Shown: positions 9,996 through 19,181, numbered from the stretch's first letter. The stretch is DNA of 64,000 nucleotides from Pseudanabaena yagii GIHE-NHR1 (GCF_012863495.1 NZ_JAAVJL010000002.1:250501-314500); one strand, 5' to 3'. Notes: a model not told the origin generated them from the letters alone. Numbers and translations are program-made.

Positions 9996-10748
9996 ATGTT
10001 ACGTTGGATTCTCAGTTCTTTTTTAGCAATTAGCCTCTTACTGACTAGTTGCAGTAACAGTAGTAATGTAGCTGCCAGTGCATCTCCTACAGCGTCAACG
10101 ACCTCTGCGGCAGCCAAGCCATCACCCACTAAAGTTGCTGAAGCTACACCTAGCAATAGTCCGAATTCTCAAGAAGCTGCGCTTGCAAAGTTTGTGCAGC
10201 TAAAAGGTACAGCAACAGTGGATTTAAAACTAAAATCGGGAACTGTCAAAATCGAGCTTGATGGGAATAATGCTCCCGTGACCGCAGGTAACTTTGCCGA
10301 TCTGGTGAAACGTGGTCTCTACAATGGTTTAAACTTCCATCGAGTAGTCAAAGAACCTACGCCTTTTGTTGCTCAAGGTGGCGATCCCCTTGGCAATGGG
10401 ACTGGTAACTTTATTGATCCTGTGACATCTCAGCCCCGATACATTCCCCTCGAAATTTTGCCTGATGGAGCCAAGCAACCTGTCTATGGAGAAATTTTAC
10501 CTCCAACCCAAAAGCCTAAGCTGCGTCATAACAAAGGTGCGATCGCGATGGCACGCTCTCAGTCTCCTAATTCTGCCTCTAGTCAGTTTTATATTGCCCT
10601 TGATGATATTTACTTCCTTGATGGTTCCTATGCCGTCTTTGGTTATGTAACCGAAGGTATGGAACTGGTCGAAAAAATTCAAGTGGGCGATCGCATTGAG
10701 TCGATCACAATTACTAAAGGCGAAGAAAATATCAAACAGCCTACTTAA
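9996..10748 (+). CDS. lipoprotein cyclophilin-type peptidyl-prolyl isomerase
   Basis: Proline isomerase of the cyclophilin family placed outside the cytoplasmic membrane. The N-terminus has a lipoprotein signal with lipobox LLTSC (Cys19), then an Ala/Ser/Thr/Pro linker, then the catalytic domain (about residues 65-245) with 'FHRVVKEPTPFVAQGGDP' and 'SSQFYIAL' and 'DGSYAVFGYVTEGM'. The likely role is folding of lumenal or periplasmic proteins. It converges with the gene at 10826-11188, sharing the hairpin at 10792-10829. Confidence 0.9.
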   Translation: MLRWILSSFLAISLLLTSCSNSSNVAASASPTASTTSAAAKPSPTKVAEATPSNSPNSQEAALAKFVQLKGTATVDLKLKSGTVKIELDGNNAPVTAGNFADLVKRGLYNGLNFHRVVKEPTPFVAQGGDPLGNGTGNFIDPVTSQPRYIPLEILPDGAKQPVYGEILPPTQKPKLRHNKGAIAMARSQSPNSASSQFYIALDDIYFLDGSYAVFGYVTEGMELVEKIQVGDRIESITITKGEENIKQPT

Positions 10749-10791
10749 TCACTCAGTTTATGAAGGGTAGTGCAAAGCGCCACCCGCCATA

Positions 10792-10829
10792 ATAAAGAAA
10801 GAGCCTGCATTTGCAGGCTCTTTCTTTAT
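10792..10829. terminator. bidirectional terminator between converging genes
   Basis: ATAAAGAAAGAGCCTGCA pairs with TGCAGGCTCTTTCTTTAT. The stop codon of the minus-strand gene (10826-10828) lies inside the right arm, so one hairpin serves both transcripts. Confidence 0.85.
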
Positions 10830-11188
10830 CTGGTGCGAATAAAACTTCTTTGGATAATATAGCGATCGCCATAGTTGTTGTAACGGTGCTCATAAATATT
10901 AGAGCGACGGATTACCGTGGATGGGACAATATAGTTCCAGTTGCTACCGTAGTAAGGAGAAGCGGGGTAAACCTCACGAACAATCACTGAAGAATTATTA
11001 CGATGATGGTGCTCGTAATTGTTAGGGTAGTAGGGAACGCTAGGGTATGTAGACCATGCATTAGAGCGATAAGAGCTATAGGTAGGACTTGAGCCAAATC
11101 TGATACTAATGGACACATCAGCGATCGCACTTCCTGAAAAAGCACCTAATGTTCCAAGAGCTGCAATCACCGCTAATACTGTTTTCAT
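10826..11188 (-). CDS. small secreted protein, Tyr/Asn/Ser-rich
   Basis: A 120-residue exported protein with a clean signal peptide (MKTVLAVIAALGTLGAFSGS, then AIA-DVS). The mature part is very rich in Tyr, Asn, Ser, Arg and His ('SYRSNAWSTYPSVPYYP', 'EHHHRNNSS') and ends 'RDRYIIQRSFIRTR'-like. I chose the ATG at 11188 because an AAGGAG lies nine bases upstream; ATGs at 11224 and 11209 lack this. I do not recognise a domain. A cell-surface or periplasmic location is inferred from the signal only. Confidence 0.7.
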   Translation of the reverse strand: MKTVLAVIAALGTLGAFSGSAIADVSISIRFGSSPTYSSYRSNAWSTYPSVPYYPNNYEHHHRNNSSVIVREVYPASPYYGSNWNYIVPSTVIRRSNIYEHRYNNYGDRYIIQRSFIRTR

Positions 11189-11255
11189 GTTTTTACGCTC
11201 CTTAGTCATTAAAGAACACAACATAAACTTGCCTACTTATAGTCTAACTCAAGAG

Positions 11256-11296
11256 AAAATTTTGGAAGCATGGCAAAGCCATGCTTCCAAAATTTT
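11256..11296. repeat. 19-bp perfect hairpin, GC-AAA-GC apex
   Basis: AAAATTTTGGAAGCATGGC pairs with its reverse complement around AAA. It lies in the divergent promoter region between the secreted-protein gene and apt, so here the element is not at a gene end. Confidence 0.85.
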
Positions 11297-11356
11297 AGTT
11301 ATTCCATGCGATCGCGGATACAGCTAAGATTGTGAAGTTATCTAGCAATCATCCCT

Positions 11357-11878
11357 ATGGACTTTAAAAGCATCATTCGCGATATTCCCAATTTCCCTCA
11401 ACAAGGTATCATCTTTCGTGATATTACGCCCTTGTTAGCCCATCCTCACGGTTTAACCTCAATTATCCAAGGCTTTCAAACAAAATTTGTAGAACTGAAT
11501 ATTGGGGAAGTTGATGCTGTTATTGGTATAGAGTCAAGAGGATTTATCCTCGGAGCAGCATTAGCAATGAGTCTAGGAGCTAGTTTTGTACCTGTGCGTA
11601 AGCCCAAAAAATTACCATCAGCAGTATATCGGGTTGAATATTCCCTTGAGTATGGAACCGATACTTTAGAAATTCATCAAGACGCACTTGCTAAGGGTGA
11701 ACGGGTAGTCATCATCGATGATGTAATCGCTACGGGAGGGACTGCGGCGGCAACCGCCAAACTGGTTCAGCAGACTGGTGCAGAATTGCTTGCATATGGA
11801 TTTTTAATCGAGCTAGATTTTCTCAATGGTAGAAAGGCTTTACCCGAAGTTCCCATTGTTTCCTTAGTAAATTATTAA
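11357..11878 (+). CDS. apt: adenine phosphoribosyltransferase
   Basis: Purine salvage: adenine plus PRPP to AMP, in the cytoplasm. Its 173 residues match the family. The PRPP-binding loop '[16 protein letters not shown]' and the N-terminal '[21 protein letters not shown]' are diagnostic of APT. It is a single-gene unit after a GC-N3-GC hairpin. Confidence 0.96.
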   Translation: MDFKSIIRDIPNFPQQGIIFRDITPLLAHPHGLTSIIQGFQTKFVELNIGEVDAVIGIESRGFILGAALAMSLGASFVPVRKPKKLPSAVYRVEYSLEYGTDTLEIHQDALAKGERVVIIDDVIATGGTAAATAKLVQQTGAELLAYGFLIELDFLNGRKALPEVPIVSLVNY

Positions 11879-11900
11879 TGCCTTGAATAATGTCTTAAAT

Positions 11901-12050
11901 AACGTCAGTTTGGGTTAAGCTAGCAAATTTTTTAAAAACCCAAACAGTAAAAGCCTTGCTAAGCAAGGCTTTTACTGTTTGGGTTTGAGAGAGGGTTTGC
12001 GTAGCAAACCCTCTCTCAAAGCCCGTTTCAAATTATTCCGAACTCGTGTT
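11901..12050. repeat. composite repeat: AAC-box, two GC-N3-GC hairpins, inverted AAC-box
   Basis: Box AACGTCAGTTTGGGTTAAG (11901-11919) is followed by a perfect 24-bp hairpin (11936-11986, loop TAA), a second perfect 17-bp hairpin sharing three bases with it (11984-12020, loop GTA), and an inverted box at 12032-12050. It fills the gap between converging apt and ureC. The second hairpin and the inverted box recur together at 32379-32434. Confidence 0.8.
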
Positions 12051-12064
12051 ATTTAAAACAGTAT

Positions 12065-13777
12065 TTAAAACAAGAAATATCGCTGTGCCATCGGCAATAC
12101 TGACGCAGGCTCGCAGGTCAATAATTCACCATCAGCACGAACTTCATAGGTTTCTGGATCTACTTCCATCACTGGCAAAGCGTCATTGAGCTTTAAGTCA
12201 CGTTTACTAATATTACGAGTTCCTCTAACCGTAAGTACTTGCTTCTGTAAGCCTAGTTGGGTAGGAATACCTCGTTCCATTGCTGCTTGAGAAATAAAGG
12301 TAAATGATGTAGGTGCGATCGCACCGCCATAGCTGCCAAACATCGGACGCATATACACTGGTTGCGGGGTGGGAATACTGGCGTTGGCATCGCCCATCTG
12401 TGACCATGCGATAAAGCCGCCTTTAAGAACCATCTCAGGTTTTACGCCAAAAAAGGCAGGATGCCAGAGAACGAGGTCAGCAATTTTGCCAACTTCAATG
12501 GAACCTACATATTCGGCAATACCATGCGCGATCGCAGGATTGATTGTGTATTTTGCAACATAGCGCTGAGCGCGGAAATTGTCGGCTCTGGTAGCTTCGG
12601 GACTAGCAAGAACTCCTCGCTGTACCTTCATTTTGTGGGCAGTTTGCCAAGTTCTGATAATCACTTCGCCGACTCTTCCCATCGCTTGCGAGTCAGAGGA
12701 GAGCATACTAAATGCACCGATATCATGGAGAATATCTTCAGCAGCGATCGTTTCGCGACGGATTCTTGATTCGGCAAAGGAGACATCTTCGGGAATACTA
12801 GGATCGAGATGGTGACAAACCATCAGCATATCCAAATGTTCATCGAGCGTATTTAAAGTATAGGGACGGGTGGGATTTGTGGAAGATGGAAGTACATTTG
12901 CTTCACCGCAAATTTTGATAATGTCGGGAGCATGACCACCACCTGCGCCTTCAGTGTGATAAGTGTGGATCACGCGATTTTTAAAAGCGGCGATCGTATC
13001 TTCCACAAATCCTGCTTCGTTGAGGGTGTCGGTGTGGATAGCAACCTGTACGTCGTATTCATCGGCAACACCCAAACAAGTATCGATCGTAGCGGGAGTC
13101 GTTCCCCAATCCTCATGGAGCTTTAAACCGATCGCCCCTGCTTCCACCTGTTCGACTAAGCCTTCAGGTTTCGCACTATTACCTTTACCCAAAAAACCTA
13201 AATTCATCGGGAAGGCATCGGCAGCTTGCAGCATACGGTACATATTCCAAGGTCCGGGCGTGCAAGTGGTGGCATTTGTGCCAACGGCGGGACCCGTACC
13301 GCCACCGATCATGGTTGTTACACCAGAGGCGATCGCTACTTCGATTTGCTGTGGACAGATGAAATGAATGTGCGTATCAATGCCGCCAGCGGTGAGAATC
13401 CTTCCTTCTCCTGCGATGATTTCTGTACCCGCACCGATAATGATATTCACATTGTCCTGAATGTAAGGATTTCCTGCCTTCCCGATCGCCGCAATTTTGC
13501 CATCTTTAATCCCCACATCTGCCTTCACCACGCCCCACCAATCGAGAATTAAAGCATTGGTAATCGCGACATCAACGGCTCCATTAGCATTGGTGATTGG
13601 TGATTGTCCCATGCCATCACGGATCACCTTACCACCACCAAATTTCACTTCATCGCCATAGGTAGTGTAGTCGCGTTCTACTTCAATAAATAGTTCCGTA
13701 TCAGCTAAGCGAACTTTATCACCAACGGTTGCGCCATAGGTTTCTGCGTAGGCACGGCGGGACATTCTATAACTCAT
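12065..13777 (-). CDS. ureC: urease alpha subunit
   Basis: Catalytic subunit of nickel urease: urea to ammonia and carbamate in the cytoplasm. The 570 residues match bacterial UreC. The nickel ligands H136 and H138 ('GGIDTHIHF') and the carbamylated bridge lysine K219 ('[12 protein letters not shown]') are present, as is the flap motif 'MVCHHL'. It starts 4 nt after the ureB stop, with GGAG upstream, so it is translated with ureB from one transcript. It is the last gene of the operon. Confidence 0.97.
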   Translation of the reverse strand: MSYRMSRRAYAETYGATVGDKVRLADTELFIEVERDYTTYGDEVKFGGGKVIRDGMGQSPITNANGAVDVAITNALILDWWGVVKADVGIKDGKIAAIGKAGNPYIQDNVNIIIGAGTEIIAGEGRILTAGGIDTHIHFICPQQIEVAIASGVTTMIGGGTGPAVGTNATTCTPGPWNMYRMLQAADAFPMNLGFLGKGNSAKPEGLVEQVEAGAIGLKLHEDWGTTPATIDTCLGVADEYDVQVAIHTDTLNEAGFVEDTIAAFKNRVIHTYHTEGAGGGHAPDIIKICGEANVLPSSTNPTRPYTLNTLDEHLDMLMVCHHLDPSIPEDVSFAESRIRRETIAAEDILHDIGAFSMLSSDSQAMGRVGEVIIRTWQTAHKMKVQRGVLASPEATRADNFRAQRYVAKYTINPAIAHGIAEYVGSIEVGKIADLVLWHPAFFGVKPEMVLKGGFIAWSQMGDANASIPTPQPVYMRPMFGSYGGAIAPTSFTFISQAAMERGIPTQLGLQKQVLTVRGTRNISKRDLKLNDALPVMEVDPETYEVRADGELLTCEPASVLPMAQRYFLF

Positions 13778-13781
13778 TCGT

Positions 13782-14093
13782 TTAATTCTCCAATTTGCCT
13801 TCTACTAAAGCATTAAATCCATAGATCTCACGAGTACCCACATAGGGAACTAAATTTACTTCCTTTTCATCCCCCGGCTCAAAGCGGATGGAAGTTCCCG
13901 CAGGGATATCTAGGTGTGTGCCTTTGGCGCGATCGCGATCAAAGATCAGCGCTCGATTGGTTTCATAGAAATGGTAATGGGAACCAACTTGGATCGGGCG
14001 ATCACCTGAATTAGCAACCTTAAGTGTAATCACTTCGCGCCCAGCGTTTAATTCAATATCACCTTCTTGAGTAATGATCTCACCAACAATCAT
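13782..14093 (-). CDS. ureB: urease beta subunit
   Basis: Structural subunit of the UreABC complex. It has 103 residues with the family blocks '[18 protein letters not shown]', '[17 protein letters not shown]' and '[15 protein letters not shown]'. It lies between a Uma2 nuclease gene and ureC; the start ATG at 14093 has GGAG upstream. Confidence 0.96.
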   Translation of the reverse strand: MIVGEIITQEGDIELNAGREVITLKVANSGDRPIQVGSHYHFYETNRALIFDRDRAKGTHLDIPAGTSIRFEPGDEKEVNLVPYVGTREIYGFNALVEGKLEN

Positions 14094-14137
14094 AGATTTA
14101 TCTCCATTGTTATTTAATTAGGATGTAACGCTACATC

Positions 14138-14758
14138 CTAGATGTTGAGAATTCCAGCAGCAGTTAAGTCTAATTCAGGAAAAGTCCGCGAATTTATTTT
14201 GTCATCTCCTGTAAATCTAGTTGTTTGATATTTACCATTTTCATCTAGTAAATTGACAAATACAGCAGGGATTTTGGGATTACCTAAAAATTCACGACTA
14301 GCGATCGCTAAATAATCCACAATCCAATATTCAGGAATACCAAGGCTTTGATATTCTGAAAACTTATCAATATAGTCATCATCCCAATTAGTTGATGTGA
14401 CTTCTACTGCTAACTGAATCGGTTTTTGCAATGGAGAATAATCGGCTGGATTAGATTGCCAAAATTCCTTATCTATCATGCTCAAGTCTGGGACCCTACT
14501 TTGCTTGTCACTACTAGCAATAGTTCTAATACTCACATTTTGGCGCACTACGAGATCCAAATTTAACCTATCAATTTCTCGGTCAAATTTTTTATAAACA
14601 AAAGCAACAACATCTTCATGCTGTCTAGTATTTGCCACTTTAACGACTTCTCCGTTAACAAATTCATAGCGTCCGTCAGTAAGTCTCAGATTGATGAATT
14701 TTTCATAAGTCAGCTTTGATTTAGTTTGTGAATCTTGAACTTTAGCGATCTCAATCAT
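14138..14758 (-). CDS. Uma2-family (DUF820) putative nuclease inside the urease operon
   Basis: A 206-residue protein of the Uma2 family, a PD-(D/E)XK-type nuclease fold very common in cyanobacteria, with no firmly established biological role. Motifs seen: N-terminal 'RYEFVNGEVV', 'RVPDLSMID' with the first Asp, 'LAVEVTS' with the Glu, and the helix 'DKFSEYQSLGIPEYWIVD'. A strong AGGAGG sits 7 nt before the ATG at 14758. It is codirectional with ureA (20-nt gap) and ureB (44-nt gap), so probably cotranscribed, though nothing links it to urease chemistry. It looks like an insertion between ureA and ureB. Confidence 0.88.
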   Translation of the reverse strand: MIEIAKVQDSQTKSKLTYEKFINLRLTDGRYEFVNGEVVKVANTRQHEDVVAFVYKKFDREIDRLNLDLVVRQNVSIRTIASSDKQSRVPDLSMIDKEFWQSNPADYSPLQKPIQLAVEVTSTNWDDDYIDKFSEYQSLGIPEYWIVDYLAIASREFLGNPKIPAVFVNLLDENGKYQTTRFTGDDKINSRTFPELDLTAAGILNI

Positions 14759-14778
14759 TTCAAACCTCCTTAGCTAAA

Positions 14779-15081
14779 TTAGCGAATAGGATTATGGACT
14801 GTCACCAGTTTAGTTCCATCGGGAAAAGTCGCTTCCACTTGCACATCATGGATCATTTCGGGAATACCTTCCATCACATCATCACGGGTAAGCAAAGTCG
14901 CGCCGTATGACATCAACTCGGCAACCGTGCGACCTTCCCTTGCTCCCTCCAAAATCTCCGCAGTGATAAAGGCGATCGCTTCAGGATAATTTAACTTCAA
15001 ACCCTTAGCTTTACGACGCTCCGCTAATAACGCAGCCGTAAAAATCAATAATTTATCTTTTTCTTGAGGCGTAAGTTGCAT
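14779..15081 (-). CDS. ureA: urease gamma subunit
   Basis: Smallest structural subunit of urease. It has 100 residues and begins '[23 protein letters not shown]', with '[14 protein letters not shown]' and '[13 protein letters not shown]', all typical of UreA. It is separated from ureD by 121 nt holding a duplicated ureD end and two hairpins. Confidence 0.97.
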   Translation of the reverse strand: MQLTPQEKDKLLIFTAALLAERRKAKGLKLNYPEAIAFITAEILEGAREGRTVAELMSYGATLLTRDDVMEGIPEMIHDVQVEATFPDGTKLVTVHNPIR

Positions 15082-15106
15082 GAATATCTACCAAACTCAT
15101 TTACTT

Positions 15107-15204
15107 AGTTTGTGATTTTGGTTTCGCCAAAATCACAAACTCACCAAACTCTAGGTATGCATTTATTGAGTTTCTAGTTTTAGCGAAGCCAAAATTAGAA
15201 ACTC
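15107..15204. repeat. duplicated 3' end of ureD with two hairpins
   Basis: Two units stand in tandem. The 24-mer at 15201-15224, which covers the last codons of ureD, recurs at 15139-15162 with two differences; in the equivalent frame the copy still spells C-I-P-R-V-W-stop. Each copy is joined to a hairpin: 15107-15141 (15-bp stem, loop TTTCG) and 15168-15204 (imperfect stem, apex GC-GAA-GC). The segment lies between ureD and ureA. Confidence 0.8.
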
Positions 15205-16027
15205 ACCAGACTCTAGGTACGCATATTGCTCTATCCCTATAGGATACACGTAAAAGATGCCAAATTTGTTGAAACCATTTACGTGCATCACTAGACGAGT
15301 CACCACAATAGCGGCAAACTAAACCCGATAGCGATCGCGTAACTCCTGACATTCCTTGATAATTTCCCTGCTCCCAAGTAGAACGAATCCGCGTAATTAA
15401 TTCAGGTTCTACGATCGCGCCGACAAAGATAAAATTTGCGGTGATCGCATAATTATTTAACCCATTAGGACTCCCTAACATTTCCGAATTTCCATTGAGA
15501 TATTGCCGATCAATCCATAACGGGCTTTGGTCGCGCCATACCTCCGTATGCGATCGCCAATTCCCATCCAGAAATTTCTCCCCTCTAGCCGTGCGCCCAA
15601 ACCTGATAATTTCCCACATTGTCAAGGTGGCAGTTGGGGCGAGTTCAATTCTAGTTTGCTGACGATATTGTGCTTCTGTAAAAACAATAGTCTCCTGTGG
15701 AAACCATTCCAAGTTCGCTCCTTCATCAATGCGAATATGGAGATTTTGTAAAGATTCTGCACCTGTGCTGCGATAGATTTTGCTAGCAGCAGCAGTAGTA
15801 ATCAGGGCTTGGGTTTGCGGTTGCAAATGAATTTTTGCCGATAGGCGATCGCCTCCAACTAAACCACCTGCGGTATGCAAGAGAATACAATGACAAACTT
15901 CTTCACCTTCAGGATAGAGCGATCGCTGAATTTTCCAAGGTGCGACGGTGTAATTACGGGTTAATACGGTTTGCTGATTCCGTTTCGCAAATTCTAATTC
16001 TAATTCTCCCGCCCAAGGTGAAGCCAT
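15203..16027 (-). CDS. ureD: urease accessory protein UreD
   Basis: Chaperone that, with UreF and UreG, delivers nickel to apo-urease. It has 274 residues; diagnostic stretches are 'CHCILLHTAGGLVGGDRL', 'ALITTAAASKIYRS' and 'NLEWFPQETIVFTEAQ'. It is the first gene of the ureDABC order seen here. ureE, ureF and ureG are not in the window. The last codons lie inside a short sequence that is repeated just downstream. Confidence 0.95.
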   Translation of the reverse strand: MASPWAGELELEFAKRNQQTVLTRNYTVAPWKIQRSLYPEGEEVCHCILLHTAGGLVGGDRLSAKIHLQPQTQALITTAAASKIYRSTGAESLQNLHIRIDEGANLEWFPQETIVFTEAQYRQQTRIELAPTATLTMWEIIRFGRTARGEKFLDGNWRSHTEVWRDQSPLWIDRQYLNGNSEMLGSPNGLNNYAITANFIFVGAIVEPELITRIRSTWEQGNYQGMSGVTRSLSGLVCRYCGDSSSDARKWFQQIWHLLRVSYRDRAICVPRVW

Positions 16028-16109
16028 AGGAATATCTAGTTAACTTTGTAAATTCTCTGCAATAGGAAACATAGCATCTAACGCGATCGCTACATCAGGA
16101 AAAGCTTGC

Positions 16110-16334
16110 ATGGCGATACTATCACTATTAGTAACGATGATAAAGAGTCTGACAGCAAGGGAAGTTTTTAAGAGATGTCCTCAAGTAAAACAAAAGTTAT
16201 GGGGAGGAGCGTTTTGGAGTGGTGGATATTTAGCAAGTACCGTAGGAAGACAGGGAGATGAAGATAGTTACGTAAAGAAACAAGGAAAGGAATATCTCAA
16301 GTTGCACAGGGATGAGCAACTGAGTCTTTTTTGA
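16110..16334 (+). pseudogene. 3' relic of an IS200/IS605-family tnpA (Y1 transposase)
   Basis: The 74 codons match only the C-terminal third of TnpA: 'IKSLTAREVFKRCPQ', 'KLWGGAFWSGGYLASTVG', then 'SYVKKQGKEYLKLH', whose Tyr corresponds to the catalytic tyrosine. The HUH (metal-binding) half is missing, and the sequence upstream runs into the urease promoter region. It is non-functional as it stands. A terminal-type hairpin follows at 16341. Confidence 0.85.
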
Positions 16335-16340
16335 GTCTGA

Positions 16341-16365
16341 TACCCCGTTTGCTTGCGGCGGGGTA
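16341..16365 (+). mobile_element. probable right-end hairpin of the IS200 relic
   Basis: TACCCCG (16341-16347) pairs with CGGGGTA (16359-16365) just after the tnpA stop. IS200/IS605 elements carry such subterminal hairpins instead of inverted ends. No left end was found, in line with a 5' truncation. Confidence 0.6.
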
Positions 16366-16410
16366 GTTCATTTGGAACCGTAAAATTTTACTTTAAGTAA
16401 GTTTGAAAAT

Positions 16411-16503
16411 CTATACCAATCCTAAATAGTTTGTGGAAGAATACCTCTTCTGGGTACGCTTCCACAAACCCAAAAATCTACAAATGATTTAGGATCGCTA
16501 TAT
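16411..16503. repeat. MITE-like palindromic element
   Basis: The outer arms around ATCCTAAAT (about 16420) and ATTTAGGAT (about 16487) enclose an 11-bp stem GTTTGTGGAAG/CTTCCACAAAC (16429-16439 with 16459-16469). The right end (16482-16502) recurs at 32267-32287 with 18 of 21 bases identical. The rest of this long gap (16504-16963) is AT-rich, and I see no gene or clear site in it apart from the likely promoter of the downstream gene. Confidence 0.5.
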
Positions 16504-16963
16504 CTATAATAAATAAAAATTAAATCCATCGTAACACACTGAATTAAAACACAGAGAAAGCCTTAAGAATTCTGCTAAGTCATGTTTCTAAGAATTTCTC
16601 TGTCACTTCAATCTTCAACAGGCTGTAGGCTGCAATTAAAAAATTTAAGTTGCATTAACATATCCTACAAATAATTAAGATTGATCGATTGGCAAGAAAA
16701 TATCCAAATTTAGTAATTCTAGTTTCTTCTTTGCACAAATAAACTAAATATCTATGGATAGACTTTTATATTCATTACCTAGATTCCTAAATCTTAGTAA
16801 ATCTCGTCTCAATTGGTTGTAAGCAATGTAATTAATTTGTTGTTTTAAAATATATTTTTTCTGAATTCTAAAGAAAAGATAAGTTGCATTTGCTGTTAGC
16901 TAAATTTCGTGCTAGCTTTGCAAAATAATTGGTTTCCTATTTAGTTTAGTAATTGAGGCATCA

Positions 16964-17950
16964 ATGTCATACAAAAACAAACTGTCTGTACTCACTATAC
17001 TAGGTACAACTCTTGTACTTGGCTTTGCCAATAAAGCCGATGCTGTAAGCTTTAATATTACCTATGACCCCAGTCTCAGTGCCTTTGGAGCGCAAGAGAG
17101 TGAGCTAAAAGCTGCTACTCAATATGTCGCCAATGAATACTCAAGTCTTTTCAGTAATAATGTGACTGTAAACATCCAAGTTACTGCTACACCTACTGGT
17201 CTTGGAAGTAGCCTTTCCTATCTTTCGGGACTCTATGATTACAATGTTATTCGTAGCGCCTTGATTAACAATGCTTCAACCCCAGATTCCATCGCAGCAA
17301 CAAGTAGTTTGCCATTATCCGATCCAACAGGTGGTGGTAAATTTTGGGTATCTACAGCACATGGTAAAGCATTGGGGCTTTTAGGAGCATCTAGCGCTCT
17401 TGATGGCATTTTCTCAATTTCTACGAGTCAGACCTATTCTTTTACCCCTGGAGCTAGTCCTGCATCTGGTAGCTACAGTTATATCAGTGTTGTAGAGCAT
17501 GAATTCTCTGAAATCATGGGAAGAATCCCCGGCCTTAATGCAACTATTGGTACTACTTCAAACAGCTATCTACCGTTTGATCTATTTCGTTTTAAAGCTC
17601 CTGGAGTGAGAAGTCTGAATAGTACAGATCAGAATGTATACTTCTCAACAGATAATGGTGTCACACCTCTAAAATATTACAATTCTATCGCTGGCGCAGA
17701 TCTCCAAGATTGGGCAAGTAGTGTTACTCCAGATTCCTATGATGCATTTGGAACTCCAGGAGTATTCGTCCCTTTTACTGCTAACTCTCCTATTGATATT
17801 ACTGTAATGAATGCCTTGGGATGGAAAAGTAATATACCGCCATCTCCATCAGTTCCAGTTCCTGTCCCAGGTGCTTTCTTAGGAGTTATAGGTGCTGGTG
17901 TTGCAATTGCCGCTAAGAATATCAAGAAGAAAACTAAAGCAAGCGTTTAA
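16964..17950 (+). CDS. secreted metalloprotease-like protein with PEP-CTERM-type sorting tail
   Basis: A 328-residue exported protein: a signal peptide (residues 1-27, '[10 protein letters not shown]'), a body resembling the cyanobacterial 'NF038122' putative metalloprotease family, with H179-E180 in '[12 protein letters not shown]', and a C-terminal sorting signal '[11 protein letters not shown]', hydrophobic helix, then 'KNIKKKTKA'. The tail is the P-x-P-G variant recognised by exosortases, which implies surface display or release. A long gap upstream suggests independent regulation. Protease activity is inferred from one motif only. The gene at 52286 has the same type of tail. Confidence 0.78.
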   Translation: MSYKNKLSVLTILGTTLVLGFANKADAVSFNITYDPSLSAFGAQESELKAATQYVANEYSSLFSNNVTVNIQVTATPTGLGSSLSYLSGLYDYNVIRSALINNASTPDSIAATSSLPLSDPTGGGKFWVSTAHGKALGLLGASSALDGIFSISTSQTYSFTPGASPASGSYSYISVVEHEFSEIMGRIPGLNATIGTTSNSYLPFDLFRFKAPGVRSLNSTDQNVYFSTDNGVTPLKYYNSIAGADLQDWASSVTPDSYDAFGTPGVFVPFTANSPIDITVMNALGWKSNIPPSPSVPVPVPGAFLGVIGAGVAIAAKNIKKKTKASV

Positions 17951-18020
17951 TACCTATCTAAAGATTCTCATTTGGGCATTATTTGGACATTAAGTGAGAA
18001 TTTTGTCATCATTAGCATTA

Positions 18021-18210
18021 TTACAGCGCTTTGCAATTTCTTAAAAACTATACAAATACACTAGAAGAAATTTTCTGGTGTATTTGTATGACTACACATA
18101 AACTACAACATTTGTCGATCAAACGAACCACAAGATATTTTTTGAAAGGCTTGCTTCGCAAGCCTTTCAAAAAATATCTTGGTTTGGGTTTTGAGTGCAA
18201 AGCGCTGTAA
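18021..18210. repeat. composite repeat: inverted 14-mers around a 24-bp GC-TTC-GC hairpin
   Basis: TTACAGCGCTTTGC (18021-18034) and its exact reverse complement GCAAAGCGCTGTAA (18197-18210) flank a perfect 24-bp hairpin (18131-18181, loop TTC). The same 14-mer follows a hairpin at 7582-7595. It lies between the metalloprotease and the first ferredoxin gene. Confidence 0.75.
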
Positions 18211-18347
18211 ATAGGCTTTAGCAAAGCTAGTCTTATCGTTTAGTGCTTAATTAAAGCACTTTGCACTTTAAAATCAGAAAAGAAGATTTAGTATTGGGCT
18301 ACCTCTTTTTTGAAAATCTCAGACTCTTTTGCTCTAATTTAAGCTCT

Positions 18348-18788
18348 ATGCCGCGCATTAAACTCGAACCTCTAGGAATTAGTATCAACGTCTCTGCCAA
18401 AAATAGATTGTGGCGATCGCTAAAACATGCCAAGGTTGAATTAGCCGCAACCTGTGGAGGGCAGGGAACTTGTGGTACTTGTGCCTTAAGAGTGTTTGAT
18501 GGTGCGAGCAGTCTGAGTCCGATGCAAAACCTTGAGCAAGTAACTCTCAAAAATATTCGTAAAGATGCATCTCTTTATCGTTTGACTTGCCAAACATCAG
18601 TAGTTGATGATGGAGTCGTTTTTTATTTAGATAATAAAGCTGACAAAAAGCTAGCTCAAATCTTTGCTAGGTTAAAAAACCGACTTGCCCCACTAAATAT
18701 CTACCATCCAATTACAGGCGCACTCTTAGTACAGGAGGGCAGTTTGATCACTCAGGAGATATTAGAGAATTTACTGAGTGATGCTTGA
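18348..18788 (+). CDS. 2Fe-2S ferredoxin-like protein with C-terminal extension (slr0148-like)
   Basis: A 146-residue soluble electron carrier. The cluster ligands are C36, C42, C45 and C81 ('CGGQGTCGTC' and 'LTCQT'), i.e. CX5CX2C, the adrenodoxin-like spacing and not the CX4CX2C of photosynthetic PetF. A tail of about 45 residues carries 'YHPITGALLVQEGSLI', shared with the second ferredoxin at 20038. I chose the ATG at 18348, since a TTG-started extension to 18261 has no family character. Context: first gene of a cluster resembling the Synechocystis photosystem II assembly operon. Confidence 0.85.
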   Translation: MPRIKLEPLGISINVSAKNRLWRSLKHAKVELAATCGGQGTCGTCALRVFDGASSLSPMQNLEQVTLKNIRKDASLYRLTCQTSVVDDGVVFYLDNKADKKLAQIFARLKNRLAPLNIYHPITGALLVQEGSLITQEILENLLSDA

Positions 18789-18798
18789 TTTAGTCAGC

Positions 18799-18837
18799 AA
18801 ATACGAGTAGCGGTGCGGAGCGCCGTTACTCGTATTT
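18799..18837. repeat. hairpin with GC-GGA-GC apex after the ferredoxin gene
   Basis: AAATACGAGTAGCGGTGC pairs with the right arm to 18837 with two G-T wobbles around GGA. A terminator role is likely. In the remaining 344 nt to 19181 I see only AT-rich sequence, presumably the promoter of the next gene. Confidence 0.7.
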
Positions 18838-19181
18838 TGGATTTTAGTACCTAGTGTTAAAAATTACATATTTTTTTTAACTTTTAGCTGCCAACCTTTT
18901 GAGAAGTTATAAGCTTATGACAAGATCATCATTATTATCATTGACTTCTATCTATAACGTTTCTGAACCAATAGCGAATTAAATAGCTCTTTTCTGATTA
19001 ATTCAGGATTAAGTCCCTTCTATTTTGCTACAGCTAAAAGAAACTGTGTATTAGATGGGGGGATATTTTTATAGATTAATTCCAAATTTTAAAAATTTTT
19101 ATTTTCTATTACATTAAATCAATCTAAATTTAAACGCCAAAATATCATCCAAAATTTAACAAAACATTATAAAAGCCACAA

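Noticed and set aside
12963-13367. 134-codon open frame antisense to ureC
   Set aside because: The opposite strand encodes a fully conserved urease alpha subunit. The antisense frame has no start signal, no family character and an erratic composition; it is a by-product of the codon bias of ureC.
18917-18982. Short open frame of 21 codons in the gap before the pseudo-receiver gene
   Set aside because: No ribosome-binding site, Ser/Leu-rich composition, and no resemblance to known small photosystem subunits.
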